A DNA stretch of 64,000 nt from Corynebacterium tuberculostearicum (GCF_016127015.1 NZ_CP065972.1:248001-312000); one strand, 5' to 3'. Counted from the first letter of the stretch, positions 25,754-34,200 are shown. A program made the numbers and translations. The notes: generated from the sequence alone by a model not told the origin.

Positions 25754-26574
25754 TAGGCCTTGACACCGCCTGCGGTGAGACCGGCGACGATGCGGTGCTG
25801 GAAGATGAGCACCATGATGACCAATGGGATGGTCACCAGCGCGCCGGCGGCCATGGTGGCGGCATAGGGGTACTCGAAGGCGGACGGGCCGGAAAAGCGT
25901 GCAATGGCTACGGTTACCGGCTCGGTATCGGTGGTGGAAAGCTGCTTGGCCAGCATGAACTCATTCCAGGTGGTGATAAAGGCGATGATCGCGGTGGTAA
26001 ATAGCGCCGGCGCCGCAAGCGGCAGAAGCACTAGGCGGAAGGCCTGGGAGCGCGAGGCGCCATCCACCCGGGCTGCTTCTTCTAGTTCCCAGGGCAGCTG
26101 GCGGAAGAAGCTCAGCAGTGTATAAACCGTCAGCGGAAGCGCGAAGGAAATATTGGGGATGATCATCGCGCGGTAAGTACCAATCCATTCCAGGTTGCCA
26201 AAGAGCTGGAAGAGCGGGGTGACCAAAGCAATGGCCGGGAACATGGAGGCGGCCAGGATAATGCCGGTCACGATTCCCTTCCCCGGGAAGTCATAACGGG
26301 AAAGTGCATAGGCGGTAAAGACGCCGATGAGCACGGCCACAGCGGTGGTAACCAGGGAGATAAGCAGCGAATTTCCAAGCGCGGCTAGGAAGTCATTTCC
26401 CTTATCGGTAGCCAGGGCATCGCGGAAATTATCCAGCGTGACGTGGGTGGGCCACGGGGTGGTATCGAAGGTGAAACGCTGATCCCGCAGCGCCGTCACC
26501 AGCATCCAGTAAAAGGGCGCTAGGCCCCAGAACATGATGAAGACGATGCCGGCGTAGTGTCCGAATTTACGCAT
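25753..26574 (-). CDS. tusG: trehalose ABC transporter permease, MalG/SugB type
   Basis: This 273-residue permease has six membrane segments. The cytoplasmic EAA loop EEAARVDGASRSQAF (about residues 165-180) contacts the ATPase. It is the second permease in the operon tusE-tusF-tusG and starts in the last base of the TusF stop codon. By family (LpqY-SugABC of mycobacteria, TusEFGK of C. glutamicum) it should import trehalose, recovering the sugar released when mycolates are transferred to the cell wall. Substrate assignment rests on gene order and the trehalose-type enzyme next door. Confidence 0.85.
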   Translation of the reverse strand: MRKFGHYAGIVFIMFWGLAPFYWMLVTALRDQRFTFDTTPWPTHVTLDNFRDALATDKGNDFLAALGNSLLISLVTTAVAVLIGVFTAYALSRYDFPGKGIVTGIILAASMFPAIALVTPLFQLFGNLEWIGTYRAMIIPNISFALPLTVYTLLSFFRQLPWELEEAARVDGASRSQAFRLVLLPLAAPALFTTAIIAFITTWNEFMLAKQLSTTDTEPVTVAIARFSGPSAFEYPYAATMAAGALVTIPLVIMVLIFQHRIVAGLTAGGVKA

Positions 26575-27578
26575 TATTTAGCTGCCTTCCTGCCGGAGAC
26601 ATCCGCACCAAGGAAGCGGATGAGGATAAAGGCGACGACGAAGATGAGAAGGAAAATAAGGGTGGAGAGCGCGGAGGCGGAGTTGAAGTTACCCTGGCGC
26701 ATATCTTCTACCACCAGCTGCGAGATGGTCGCGGTGGGGGAGTTGGAGGAACTAGAAATCATGATGACCGGTAGGTCATACATGCGCAGCGCATCCAGGG
26801 TACGGAAGAGTACGGCCACCATGAGCGCCGGGCGCACCAGCGGGAGCGTGATGCGGAAGAAGGTCTGAATACGGTTGGCGCCGTCCACGCGGGCGGCATC
26901 GTAAACGTCCTTGGGAATCATCTGCAGGCCGGCCAGGATGAGCAGCGCCATGAATGGTGCTGTTTTCCATACGTCCGCGATGATGACAGCCAGGCGAGCG
27001 TAGAACGGGTCCGTGGTCCAAGCAATGTCCGCACCAAGCAGCGAGTTGATGATGCCCTCCGGGGCGAACATGAACTGCCACAGCTTGGCCGTGACGGCCG
27101 TAGGAATGGCCCAGGGGATAAGCACCGCAGCGCGCACCAGGCCGCGGCCGCGGTACTCACCATTCATAATGAGCGCCATCAGCATGCCCAGGATGGTCTC
27201 CAGCAGCACGGTAACGATGGTGAAAAAGAGCGTAATCTTTACCGCCGGCCAAAAGTCCGTGGCGATAACGCCCGGCGGGCAGGTAGAAATCTGACCAGTG
27301 CCGGAAACGCACCGGTTATTAATCCAGTACAGGTAATTTTCCAGCCCGGCAAAGCCGCCTTCCTCAAAAAGCCCCGTTTGCGGGTTGAGCTGCCTATTGC
27401 CTTGGAAGGACAGGACAATGGCGCGGATGATGGGGTAGCCGATGATGACGGCGAGCACGATGAGCGCCGGAGCAATCAGCCCGGCCACGCGCCCATAATT
27501 CTTACGCTGGGGCTTCGGCGCTCTTGCCGACGCCCCCTTCGGCGCCCCCTTGGACGCAGTCGGCGAAGCTATAGCCAC
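26574..27578 (-). CDS. tusF: trehalose ABC transporter permease, MalF/SugA type
   Basis: This 334-residue permease has an N-terminal Lys/Ala-rich cytoplasmic tail (about 1-28), a first helix at about 30-52 (GLIAPALIVLAVIIGYPII) and a large periplasmic loop (about 70-105, with two Cys in RCVSGTGQISTCPPG) before the transport domain. The EAA loop is DAARVDGANRIQTFFRI. It pairs with TusG to form the channel. A hairpin between tusE and this gene could lower its expression relative to the binding protein. Confidence 0.85.
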   Translation of the reverse strand: MAIASPTASKGAPKGASARAPKPQRKNYGRVAGLIAPALIVLAVIIGYPIIRAIVLSFQGNRQLNPQTGLFEEGGFAGLENYLYWINNRCVSGTGQISTCPPGVIATDFWPAVKITLFFTIVTVLLETILGMLMALIMNGEYRGRGLVRAAVLIPWAIPTAVTAKLWQFMFAPEGIINSLLGADIAWTTDPFYARLAVIIADVWKTAPFMALLILAGLQMIPKDVYDAARVDGANRIQTFFRITLPLVRPALMVAVLFRTLDALRMYDLPVIMISSSSNSPTATISQLVVEDMRQGNFNSASALSTLIFLLIFVVAFILIRFLGADVSGRKAAK

Positions 27579-27655
27579 GCTGGACCGCCTTTCTGTTCAA
27601 GAAATGCTAAGTATTGGCTAGATTCTATCCCCATTAGGGGAGTGAAAACCACAAA

Positions 27656-27689
27656 GGGTGAGGCGGCGGGGTGTCCGCCTACCTCACCC
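27656..27689 (-). terminator. attenuating hairpin between tusE and tusF
   Basis: Arms gggtgagg (27656-27663) and cctcaccc (27682-27689), with an inner cgg/ccg pair, form a bulged stem just after the tusE stop codon. The minus-strand tail is only moderately T-rich. Such hairpins after binding-protein genes usually give partial termination and protect the 5' message. Confidence 0.5.
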
Positions 27690-27700
27690 GGATTGGGCGT

Positions 27701-28951
27701 TTAGCCCTGGGAAGCCGATTCGATGGCCGCCTTCATATCGGCGGTGGCATCATCCACCGACTTGCCATCCGTCAATGCAGCGTAGGCATTGTCTTGGATG
27801 GCCTTAGAAATTGCCGAGTAGAACGGGGAAACTGGGCGCGGTGCCGCGTTCTCCAGAGATTCCTTGAGTGCCGGCAGGTACGGGAATTCCTGCTGCAGCT
27901 GCGGGTCATCGTAGATGGAAGCCAAGACCGGCGGGAAGGACTGCTCCGCAAAGGACTTCTGGTTGTCCTCATTGATGATGAACTTCATGAAGTCGAGCGC
28001 GGTGCCCTTATTCTTGGAGTTGATGTTGATGCCGTTGTTATAGCCGCCCAGCGTGGACACGCCTACGCCGTCCTTGCCTAGCGGGGCCTGAACCTCGACG
28101 TCGACGCCGGCATCCACCGCGTTGGAGTACATATATGGCCAGTTCATGGCGAAGGCGGTCTTGCCCTCAGTAAAGGCCATATTGGTTTCTTCCTCGGTGG
28201 CGGCGGTGGAGTCCTTGGAAATGGTCTCCTCCTTGTAGGCATCCACCATGGCCTGCAGGCCGTCCTTGGCTTCCTTGGAATCAACGGTGACGTTTCCGTC
28301 CTTATCTAAGACGGAGCCGCCCCAGCCTTCCATAAAGTCAGCGGTGTTGAGCGCTAGGCCCTCGTACTGCTTGAACTGGGTGGTCAGGCAGTCCTTGCCC
28401 TTGTCCAGTGCCTCACACGCGGACTTAAGATCCGCAAACTTCTCTGGTGCCTTATCTGCGAGCTCGGTATTGCGGAAAAGCAGCTGTCCGTTGGTGTTTT
28501 GCGGCAGGGCGTAGAGTACATCGTTATAGGTGGCAGACTCCACGGTGGCCGGCAAAAGATCATCCGTATTGGTTTCAAAGTCGCCATTGAGCGGCTGGAG
28601 CCACTGATTGGCGGCGAACTCCGCGGTCCACACCACGTCCAGCGCCATGACATCGTAGTCATCGCTGCCTGCCTGCAGGGACTGCACCAGGGTTTCGCGC
28701 TGGGCGTCGGCCTCGCCGGCCAGCTCCTTGAGGGTGACCTTCTCGTCCGGGTGCTGTTCGTTCCACTTCTCGATGATGGGGGTCACCTTGTCCGTGTCAT
28801 TTTTGCCCATGGCAAAGGTGATGGGGCCGCGCGCATCCGCGCCGCCCTCGGAGGAACCGCCCGCAGCGGAATCGGAGGAGGAAGAAGAACAGCCGGCCAG
28901 TGCCAAAACTGCGGTTGTCGCAACGGTGGTGCGAAGCAGGAATTTCTTCAT
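27701..28951 (-). CDS. tusE: trehalose-binding lipoprotein
   Basis: This 416-residue extracytoplasmic solute-binding protein is of the sugar (MalE/LpqY) type. The signal peptide has lipobox LALAGC (Cys at about 20), followed by a Ser/Gly linker. The mature part contains the family motifs ITFAMGKNDTDKVTPIIEKW, DVMALDVVWTAEFAANQWL and AFAMNWPYMYSN. ATG 28951 is used because GAAAGGTG lies upstream with correct spacing; a GTG nine bases earlier does not. It captures trehalose for TusFG and TusK. Confidence 0.87.
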   Translation of the reverse strand: MKKFLLRTTVATTAVLALAGCSSSSSDSAAGGSSEGGADARGPITFAMGKNDTDKVTPIIEKWNEQHPDEKVTLKELAGEADAQRETLVQSLQAGSDDYDVMALDVVWTAEFAANQWLQPLNGDFETNTDDLLPATVESATYNDVLYALPQNTNGQLLFRNTELADKAPEKFADLKSACEALDKGKDCLTTQFKQYEGLALNTADFMEGWGGSVLDKDGNVTVDSKEAKDGLQAMVDAYKEETISKDSTAATEEETNMAFTEGKTAFAMNWPYMYSNAVDAGVDVEVQAPLGKDGVGVSTLGGYNNGININSKNKGTALDFMKFIINEDNQKSFAEQSFPPVLASIYDDPQLQQEFPYLPALKESLENAAPRPVSPFYSAISKAIQDNAYAALTDGKSVDDATADMKAAIESASQG

Positions 28952-29112
28952 GGAATTCACCTTTCGGAAAACTTTCGGTTCTTTAAACCTAAAATACGGA
29001 AACCAAAAGGTGGATAATTTTGGCCTATTTAACTCTAAATGGGGGTAGTAAAGGGGCGGCGGGAGATTGGACTACGTACCTGCGGCGCATTAGCCCAGCG
29101 CCCTTCGCGGGC
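28952..29112 (-). promoter_or_regulatory. tusE promoter region
   Basis: These 161 bases upstream of tusE are AT-rich (28975-29045) and hold the likely promoter. They also follow the tusK stop codon. I see no clear operator or terminator stem. Confidence 0.3.
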
Positions 29113-30105
29113 CTAGTCCTGCGCGATGCGGCGGCCCGTTTCTGGATCGAAGCGGTGCGCCTCGCGTGGATTGAAAGTCAGTACGACCTCCTCGCCGCGC
29201 TGCGGTGGGGTGCCTTCGGCTCGGGCGACTAGGCGATTCTCGCCCACAGTGACGTAGACATAGGACTCGGCGCCCAGCTCTTCCACAATGTCCACCACGC
29301 CCTGGAAACCCACCGGGCCCTTGTTGATAAACATCTTTTCTGGGCGCACACCTACGCGGCCACCGTTGTAGTCAAAGATATTCATGGCTGGCGAGCCGAT
29401 GAAACCGGCGACGAATTCGTTCGCGGGGGCGTCGTAAAGCTCGCGCGGTGGAGCTACCTGCTGCAGCTCGCCGTCCTTGAGTACCGCCACGCGGTCGCCC
29501 ATGGTCATAGCTTCCACCTGGTCGTGGGTGACATACACGGTCGTCGTGCCCAGGCGCTGCTGGAGGCTGGCCAACTCCGCGCGGGTCTGTACGCGCAACT
29601 TGGCATCCAGGTTGGACAGCGGCTCGTCCATAAGGAAGGCCTTCGGCTCGCGCACAATAGCGCGGCCCATGGCCACTCGCTGACGCTGGCCGCCCGAAAG
29701 ATCTTTCGGCTTGCGCTTGAGGTACTCGGTCAAGCCGAGCGTTTCCGCCGCCTGGTGTACCTTGGCCTTGATCTCGGACTTGGGGAGCTTCGCGAGCTTC
29801 AATGCAAAGCCCATGTTTTCCTCCACCGTCAGGTGCGGATAGAGGGCGTAGTTCTGGAAGACCATGGCAATATCGCGATCGCCTGGTTCCAGGTTGGTCA
29901 CATCCTTGCCATCGATGGTGATGCGGCCGCTGGATGTAGGTTCCAGACCCGCCAAGGCGCGCAGCGTGGTGGACTTGCCGCAACCCGAAGGGCCAACGAG
30001 TACCAGAAATTCGCCGTCCGCGATATCGAGGTCCAAGTCCTTTACCGTGGGCGCGCTCGCACCGGGGTAGGTGATGTTGACCTTTTCAAAAGTGACCTTT
30101 GCCAT
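29113..30105 (-). CDS. tusK: sugar ABC transporter ATP-binding protein (MsiK/SugC type)
   Basis: This 330-residue ATPase has Walker A GPSGCGKST (about 38-46), signature LSGGQRQRVAMGRA (about 135), Walker B AFLMDEPLSNLD and switch His in YVTHDQVEAMTMGDR. A C-terminal regulatory MalK-type domain (about 240-330, PEKMFINKGPVGFQGVV, REAHRFDPETGRRI) identifies it as a carbohydrate importer ATPase. It is separated from tusE by a promoter region, which may let it serve other sugar importers too. ATG 30105 is preferred: no SD, but a -10 box lies 7 bases upstream. Confidence 0.9.
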   Translation of the reverse strand: MAKVTFEKVNITYPGASAPTVKDLDLDIADGEFLVLVGPSGCGKSTTLRALAGLEPTSSGRITIDGKDVTNLEPGDRDIAMVFQNYALYPHLTVEENMGFALKLAKLPKSEIKAKVHQAAETLGLTEYLKRKPKDLSGGQRQRVAMGRAIVREPKAFLMDEPLSNLDAKLRVQTRAELASLQQRLGTTTVYVTHDQVEAMTMGDRVAVLKDGELQQVAPPRELYDAPANEFVAGFIGSPAMNIFDYNGGRVGVRPEKMFINKGPVGFQGVVDIVEELGAESYVYVTVGENRLVARAEGTPPQRGEEVVLTFNPREAHRFDPETGRRIAQD

Positions 30106-30112
30106 GCGCAAC

Positions 30113-30141
30113 ACACTAGCACCATTGGTGGCCGGTATCCT
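30113..30141. promoter_or_regulatory. compact divergent promoters for tusK and birA
   Basis: Only 44 bases separate the two start codons. Minus-strand TAGTGT (30113-30118) ends 7 bases before tusK; plus-strand TATCCT (30136-30141) ends 8 bases before birA. Both genes should be leaderless, and each -10 lies where the other's -35 would be. Confidence 0.5.
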
Positions 30142-30149
30142 TGAAGCTT

Positions 30150-31034
30150 ATGACTGCACTTGATTTGGAACGCATTCGCACCGCGCTGGCGGACGATTTC
30201 ACCACCATCGATTTCGTGGAAAAGACCGGCTCCACCAATACCGATTTGATGCAGGCCACCAACGTTGCGGATGGCACCGTGTTACTTGCCGACGAACAAC
30301 TTTCCGGCAAGGGCCGCCTCGGCCGCACTTGGACCGCGCCAGCCGGCTCCCAGGTAATCTTCTCCGTGCTCTTGCTGCCGGAATCCCTCGAGCACTTGGG
30401 CACCTTGCCGCTGGCCGCGGGACTTGCGGTGACCGATTCGATCGAGGGCACCGTGCTCAAATGGCCAAATGACGTGCACATCGACGGCAATAAACTGTGC
30501 GGCATCCTCGCCGAGGCCGGTCCCGTGGGCCAAGCCTTCAAGGCCGCGCCGAAGACCGAGCTCACCAAGGTGGAGGTAGGCAAGGCTGAGGTTAATAAGG
30601 CTGAGGTTAATAAGGCTGAGGTTAATAAAGCTGAAGTCAACAAAGCAGAGGTCAATAAGGCCGTAGGTAGTGCCGCACCTTCTGCGCGCGTCGTCGTAGG
30701 CATGGGCATCAATGTCACCCTGACTCGTGAGGACCTACCTATTGAAAAGGCCACCTCGCTCGAGCTCGAAGGCCGTGATACTGACCGCACCGAGCTGGCC
30801 ATTACCGTGTTGAAGAACCTGCGCCGCCGCATCGCGCAGTGGGAGAACCAAGATCCGCAGCTCCTGCGCGATTACCGTGCGGTCTGCTCCTCGCTTGGCC
30901 AAGAGGTGCGCTTGGAGACCCCGTCTGGCGATGTCACCGGTCACGTCGATGAAATCGGCGAGGACGGCCGCATCATGGTCGCCGGCGAGTACTACTCCGC
31001 GGGTGATGTCACGCACCTGCGTCCGCAGCAGTAA
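30150..31034 (+). CDS. birA: biotin--[acetyl-CoA carboxylase] ligase
   Basis: BirA activates biotin with ATP and attaches it to the carboxylase lysines. Here the clients encoded nearby are Pyc, AccBC and the BC-BCCP protein at 52361. The 294-residue protein has the ligase core: EKTGSTNTDLM, LSGKGRLGRTWTAP (biotinyl-AMP loop), LKWPNDVHIDGNKLCGIL and VVVGMGINV, then the C-terminal SH3-like domain (GQEVRLETPSGDVTGHVDEI). There is no N-terminal DNA-binding domain, so it is not a repressor. Between LCGIL and VVVGMGINV an insert of about 40 residues contains tandem NKAEV repeats. Confidence 0.93.
   Translation: MTALDLERIRTALADDFTTIDFVEKTGSTNTDLMQATNVADGTVLLADEQLSGKGRLGRTWTAPAGSQVIFSVLLLPESLEHLGTLPLAAGLAVTDSIEGTVLKWPNDVHIDGNKLCGILAEAGPVGQAFKAAPKTELTKVEVGKAEVNKAEVNKAEVNKAEVNKAEVNKAVGSAAPSARVVVGMGINVTLTREDLPIEKATSLELEGRDTDRTELAITVLKNLRRRIAQWENQDPQLLRDYRAVCSSLGQEVRLETPSGDVTGHVDEIGEDGRIMVAGEYYSAGDVTHLRPQQ
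30582..30656 (+). repeat. 15-base tandem repeat inside birA
   Basis: Five in-frame units of the type aaggctgaggttaat encode (K)AEVN repeats. The first three (30582-30626) are identical; the last two (30627-30656) differ at synonymous or near-synonymous positions. Length changes would keep the frame. Confidence 0.9.
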
Positions 31035-31071
31035 ACCACTACAGTAGACACGCAAGGTAGCATCCATAGCT

Positions 31072-31512
31072 ATGGGACTAATGAAGATGGGCCAAGGTGA
31101 GGTCAAGCGCGCGGATGTCTCCGCGCCGTTTCGCGCGCTGATTTTCCCCTTCCTCGAGCTCATCCTCATCACCGGCCTGCTGTGGATTGCCATCGGCTGG
31201 TGCGATGTCCAAGCGGTAGATCCGATGCTGCGCAATGGCCTCGTCGCGGTGTGGGCGCTGCTGGGAATCTGGCGCTTTGTCATTCCCCTTTATAAGGCTC
31301 GCCGCAAGCGCTTCATCGTGACTAATAGGCGCGTCATCGCACGCGAGGGCCGCAATATCGATTCGATTCCGCTGCAGGATATCCGCGGCGCCCGCAAGCG
31401 CCGGGGCGGGGTGTCCCTAGCGATTCACGGCTGGGACCGGGCGATGTATTTTCCCAATGTGGCCAAGCCCAAGCGCGTGGCAGAGATTATCAATGATCGC
31501 CCTTGGTTTTAA
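31072..31512 (+). CDS. bacterial PH domain membrane protein
   Basis: This 146-residue protein has two N-terminal membrane helices (about 22-42 and 52-75: LIFPFLELILITGLLWIAIGW and LVAVWALLGIWRFVIPLY) followed by a bacterial PH-like domain (RFIVTNRRVIAREG and DSIPLQDIRGARKRRG). From memory a protein of this type lies between birA and purK in C. glutamicum. Function unknown; bPH2 proteins are linked to membrane stress. TAGCAT lies 8 bases before the ATG, suggesting a leaderless mRNA. Its 3' end overlaps the convergent alsD gene by 23 bases. Confidence 0.8.
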   Translation: MGLMKMGQGEVKRADVSAPFRALIFPFLELILITGLLWIAIGWCDVQAVDPMLRNGLVAVWALLGIWRFVIPLYKARRKRFIVTNRRVIAREGRNIDSIPLQDIRGARKRRGGVSLAIHGWDRAMYFPNVAKPKRVAEIINDRPWF

Positions 31513-32221
31513 CCTCGGTGGTGTGCAGCTGGCTATCCAGATCCTCGGGGGAGAGGTTGGCGCGGCTGAATTCCTGTGTCAGCGGCAGGCGCAGTTCTAG
31601 GTCGGAGGCGGGGCAGAGCTCAATCGTTGCCTTATCCACTACGTAGCCCAGCACGTGGCCGCCGGAGGTGCGGGCGGCGTCGATAAAGTGCACGTGGCAG
31701 CCCGGTACCGAGATTCCCTTTTCATACACGGGGGTGCGGAAGCCGCCGATGATGCCCTCGACGTCCTTAAAATGCAGCTCCTTGTCGCCGCCAACGGCTT
31801 CAGACATCGGCGGGTAAGGCTTTTCTTGCTTGACCACCGTGCGGGTGGTCACCTCCTTGAACGTGCCCGCGATGCGCACCGCGTACATGTAGTTAGCGGA
31901 GGGCTCGAGCTTATCGATAAACTCGGAAAGTTGATCGCGGCGCAGGCCCGCGGGGGCGTCGGCAGTAATGCGCGGGACAAAGTTCGTGGCCACCGCGTAG
32001 GGCGTGCGCTGATCCAAGTCCGCAATCTGCGCGGAGCCATCCCCACGCAGTTGGTAGCAGGTGCCGTCCAAGATGATCATCTCCCCGTCCAAGCCATCAA
32101 AGGTGCCGAGGCCGAAATTGCCCTTACCTAGCAGTTCCGAAATGGTCATTTCGCCGTCATAAATGCCGTCCAGTAAAGCGGTCATGAGTGAGTTTTGGAA
32201 GATGGTATGGCGAGTGAACAT
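31490..32221 (-). CDS. alsD: alpha-acetolactate decarboxylase
   Basis: It converts 2-acetolactate to acetoin, a route for disposing of excess pyruvate and for limiting acidification. The 243-residue protein shows the family features: SLMTALLDGIYDGEMTISEL, GNFGLGTFDGLDGEMI, EKPYPPMSEAV and the zinc-binding GCHVHFIDAARTSGGHV. The start MFTRH at 32221 gives an N-terminus of the expected length; the longer frame upstream runs into purK. No acetolactate synthase gene accompanies it here, so acetolactate presumably comes from valine biosynthesis enzymes. TAGCTT lies 7 bases before the ATG. Confidence 0.92.
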   Translation of the reverse strand: MFTRHTIFQNSLMTALLDGIYDGEMTISELLGKGNFGLGTFDGLDGEMIILDGTCYQLRGDGSAQIADLDQRTPYAVATNFVPRITADAPAGLRRDQLSEFIDKLEPSANYMYAVRIAGTFKEVTTRTVVKQEKPYPPMSEAVGGDKELHFKDVEGIIGGFRTPVYEKGISVPGCHVHFIDAARTSGGHVLGYVVDKATIELCPASDLELRLPLTQEFSRANLSPEDLDSQLHTTEVKTKGDH

Positions 32222-32228
32222 AGTATCC

Positions 32229-32238
32229 AAGCTAGTAT
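32229..32238. promoter_or_regulatory. overlapping -10 boxes of alsD and purK
   Basis: Minus-strand TAGCTT (32229-32234) ends 7 bases before alsD, and plus-strand TAGTAT (32233-32238) ends 8 bases before purK. The two hexamers share bases 32233-32234, within a 25-base gap between the start codons. Confidence 0.5.
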
Positions 32239-32246
32239 TGGGGGAC

Positions 32247-33416
32247 GTGAGTGACTTAAAGCCTATTGTAACTGTTTGTGGCGACGGCCAGCTGGCCCGC
32301 ATGATGCAGCCGGCCGCCGCGGAACTCGATATTCACCTGCGGATTCTGGCTAGCAAGCCGGATTCCTCCGCCGCGCAGGTCACCCCGGACGTGGTGCTGG
32401 GGGATTACACCTCCTTGGAGGAGCTGCGCGGCGTGGCAGAGGGCGCGGATGCCATTACCTTCGAGCATGAGCATGTGCCCAACGAGCACTCCGCCGTGCT
32501 TATCGACGCCGGATTTAACGTCCAGCCCCAGCCCACCGCTCTTATCTACGCGCAGGATAAGCTCAAGATGCGCGAAAAGCTCGCCGCGCTTGGCGCTCCC
32601 GTGCCGCGCTTTGCCGCCATTGACTCGGTGGCCGATGCCCGCGCCTTCTTCGACGCCGTCGATGGCCGCGTATGCCTCAAGGCACGCCGCGGTGGATACG
32701 ACGGCAAGGGCGTATGGTTCCCCACCGCCGATAATTGCTTTGAGCTGGTCTCCGAGTTACTCGAGGCCGGTACCCCGCTGATGGCAGAGGAAAAGGTAGA
32801 ACTTACCCGCGAGCTTTCCCTCCTCGTTGCCCGTCGCCCTTCCGGCGAGGCTAAGGTATGGCCGATTACCCAGTCCCGCCAGGAAAACGGTATTTGTGCC
32901 GAGGCTATCGCTCCCGCCCCCGGCCTCGCACCGGAACTTGCCCAGCGCGCTTCCGAGTTGGGTCTCACCATCGCCGAGTCCCTCGGCGTGACCGGCGTGC
33001 TGGCCGTCGAACTTTTTGCCTTCGATGGCCCCGCGGGCGAGGATATTTCCGTCAACGAACTGGCCATGCGCCCGCATAACACCGGCCACTGGACCCAGGA
33101 TGGCTGTGTCACCTCGCAGTTTGAGCAGCACTTGCGCGCCGTGCTCGACCTCCCCTTGGGCGCAGTCGACACGCTTGCCCCCGTCACCGTCATGGCCAAT
33201 GTCTTGGGCGCTGACGAAGATCCTGCTATGCCTATGCCGGAGCGCGTCAGGGAAGTCATGGAGCGCTATCCGCAGGCCAAGATTCACCTCTATGGCAAGG
33301 ATCACCGCCCTGGCCGCAAGATTGGCCACGTCAACGTCACTGGTGAAGATACCGACGAGACCCTGACCATTGCCCGCCAGGCCGCATACTTCCTCGTGCA
33401 CGCCGAATGGGCTTAA
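32247..33416 (+). CDS. purK: N5-carboxyaminoimidazole ribonucleotide synthase
   Basis: PurK makes N5-CAIR from AIR, ATP and bicarbonate in purine synthesis. From GTG 32247 it has 389 residues. The ATP-grasp fold is visible: VTVCGDGQLARMMQPAAAEL at the N-terminus, ITFEHEHVPN, the ATP loop RRGGYDGKGVW, and the active-site region VNELAMRPHNTGHWTQDGC with the conserved Glu/Asn/Arg/His. GTG 32247 is chosen because TAGTAT lies 8 bases upstream (leaderless) and family similarity begins there. purE follows after 24 bases. Confidence 0.95.
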   Translation: MSDLKPIVTVCGDGQLARMMQPAAAELDIHLRILASKPDSSAAQVTPDVVLGDYTSLEELRGVAEGADAITFEHEHVPNEHSAVLIDAGFNVQPQPTALIYAQDKLKMREKLAALGAPVPRFAAIDSVADARAFFDAVDGRVCLKARRGGYDGKGVWFPTADNCFELVSELLEAGTPLMAEEKVELTRELSLLVARRPSGEAKVWPITQSRQENGICAEAIAPAPGLAPELAQRASELGLTIAESLGVTGVLAVELFAFDGPAGEDISVNELAMRPHNTGHWTQDGCVTSQFEQHLRAVLDLPLGAVDTLAPVTVMANVLGADEDPAMPMPERVREVMERYPQAKIHLYGKDHRPGRKIGHVNVTGEDTDETLTIARQAAYFLVHAEWA

Positions 33417-33440
33417 ATTCCTGTCTGTAGAAAGGACATT

Positions 33441-33941
33441 ATGCAACCGCATGTAGGCATCATCATGGGCTCCGATTCCGATTGGCCCACCGTTGAACCC
33501 GCCGCTCAGGTCCTCGCGGACTTCGGCATCCCCTTCGAGGTCGGCGTGGTCAGCGCCCACCGCACCCCGGACAAGATGCTGGCCTATGCAAAGGAAGCCC
33601 ATACCCGCGGGTTGAAGGCGATTATCGCCTGCGCCGGCGGTGCCGCGCACCTGCCTGGCATGGTCGCCGCGGCCACGCCGCTGCCGGTCATCGGCATCCC
33701 CCGCGCACTGAAGGAGCTCGATGGCCTCGACTCCCTCCTATCCATCGTGCAGATGCCTAGTGGCGTGCCGGTTGCCACCGTCTCCATCGGCGGTGCAAAA
33801 AACGCCGGCCTGCTTGCTGCGCGCATTCTCGGGGCAGGTGACCCCGCCACCCAAGACAAGATGGTGGACTACCAAAAGCGCATGGCCGAAGAGGTCGAGC
33901 AGAAGGATAAGAACCTGCGCGATAAGCTGCTGGGAGAGTAG
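33441..33941 (+). CDS. purE: N5-carboxyaminoimidazole ribonucleotide mutase
   Basis: PurE class I converts N5-CAIR to CAIR, the step after PurK. The 166-residue protein shows [12 protein letters not shown] at the N-terminus, [11 protein letters not shown] (substrate-binding Ser/His/Arg), [15 protein letters not shown] and [22 protein letters not shown] 33441 has GAAAGGA six bases upstream. It forms an operon with purK. Two tandem hairpins after the stop may act as terminators. Confidence 0.95.
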   Translation: MQPHVGIIMGSDSDWPTVEPAAQVLADFGIPFEVGVVSAHRTPDKMLAYAKEAHTRGLKAIIACAGGAAHLPGMVAAATPLPVIGIPRALKELDGLDSLLSIVQMPSGVPVATVSIGGAKNAGLLAARILGAGDPATQDKMVDYQKRMAEEVEQKDKNLRDKLLGE

Positions 33942-33960
33942 CTCTCCGGTCTAAAGCCGA

Positions 33961-34021
33961 ACAAAACAAGCGCGTTTTAGCCATAGCCATGTAGTTTTTC
34001 GGCAAAACGTGCTTGTTCTGT
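33961..34021. repeat. palindromic element, first of two tandem copies
   Basis: The left arm acaaaacaagcgcgttttag (33961-33980, extending to 33982) pairs with the right arm 34001-34021 (ggcaaaacgtgcttgttctg and t) with few mismatches. The core CAAGC(A/G)CG recurs in the next element. Confidence 0.75.
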
Positions 34022-34061
34022 CTCCTAAGCTCTAGTGAAGTTCTCGTCGCCCCTTGCCAAC

Positions 34062-34126
34062 ATGCAAAACAAGCACGATTAGGCAAAATTCGAGGAGGAA
34101 AAGGGTAAAACGTGCTTGCTTTGCAT
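34062..34126. repeat. palindromic element, second of two tandem copies
   Basis: The left arm atgcaaaacaagcacgatta (34062-34081) pairs with the right arm aaaacgtgcttgctttgcat (34107-34126) at 17-18 of 20 positions. It is the same element type as 33961-34021, 41 bases after it and 75 bases before the nuclease gene. Confidence 0.75.
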
Positions 34127-34200
34127 CGCTGTAGCCTGCGGCGTGAGGAAGCGTGCTTTAAGATTTCGGGCAGGGGGATAATGCTCAAAGGGGGGGAAGC

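Noticed and set aside
30582..30656. Tandem repeat as a CRISPR-like array
   Set aside because: The 15-base units have no spacers and are in frame within birA.
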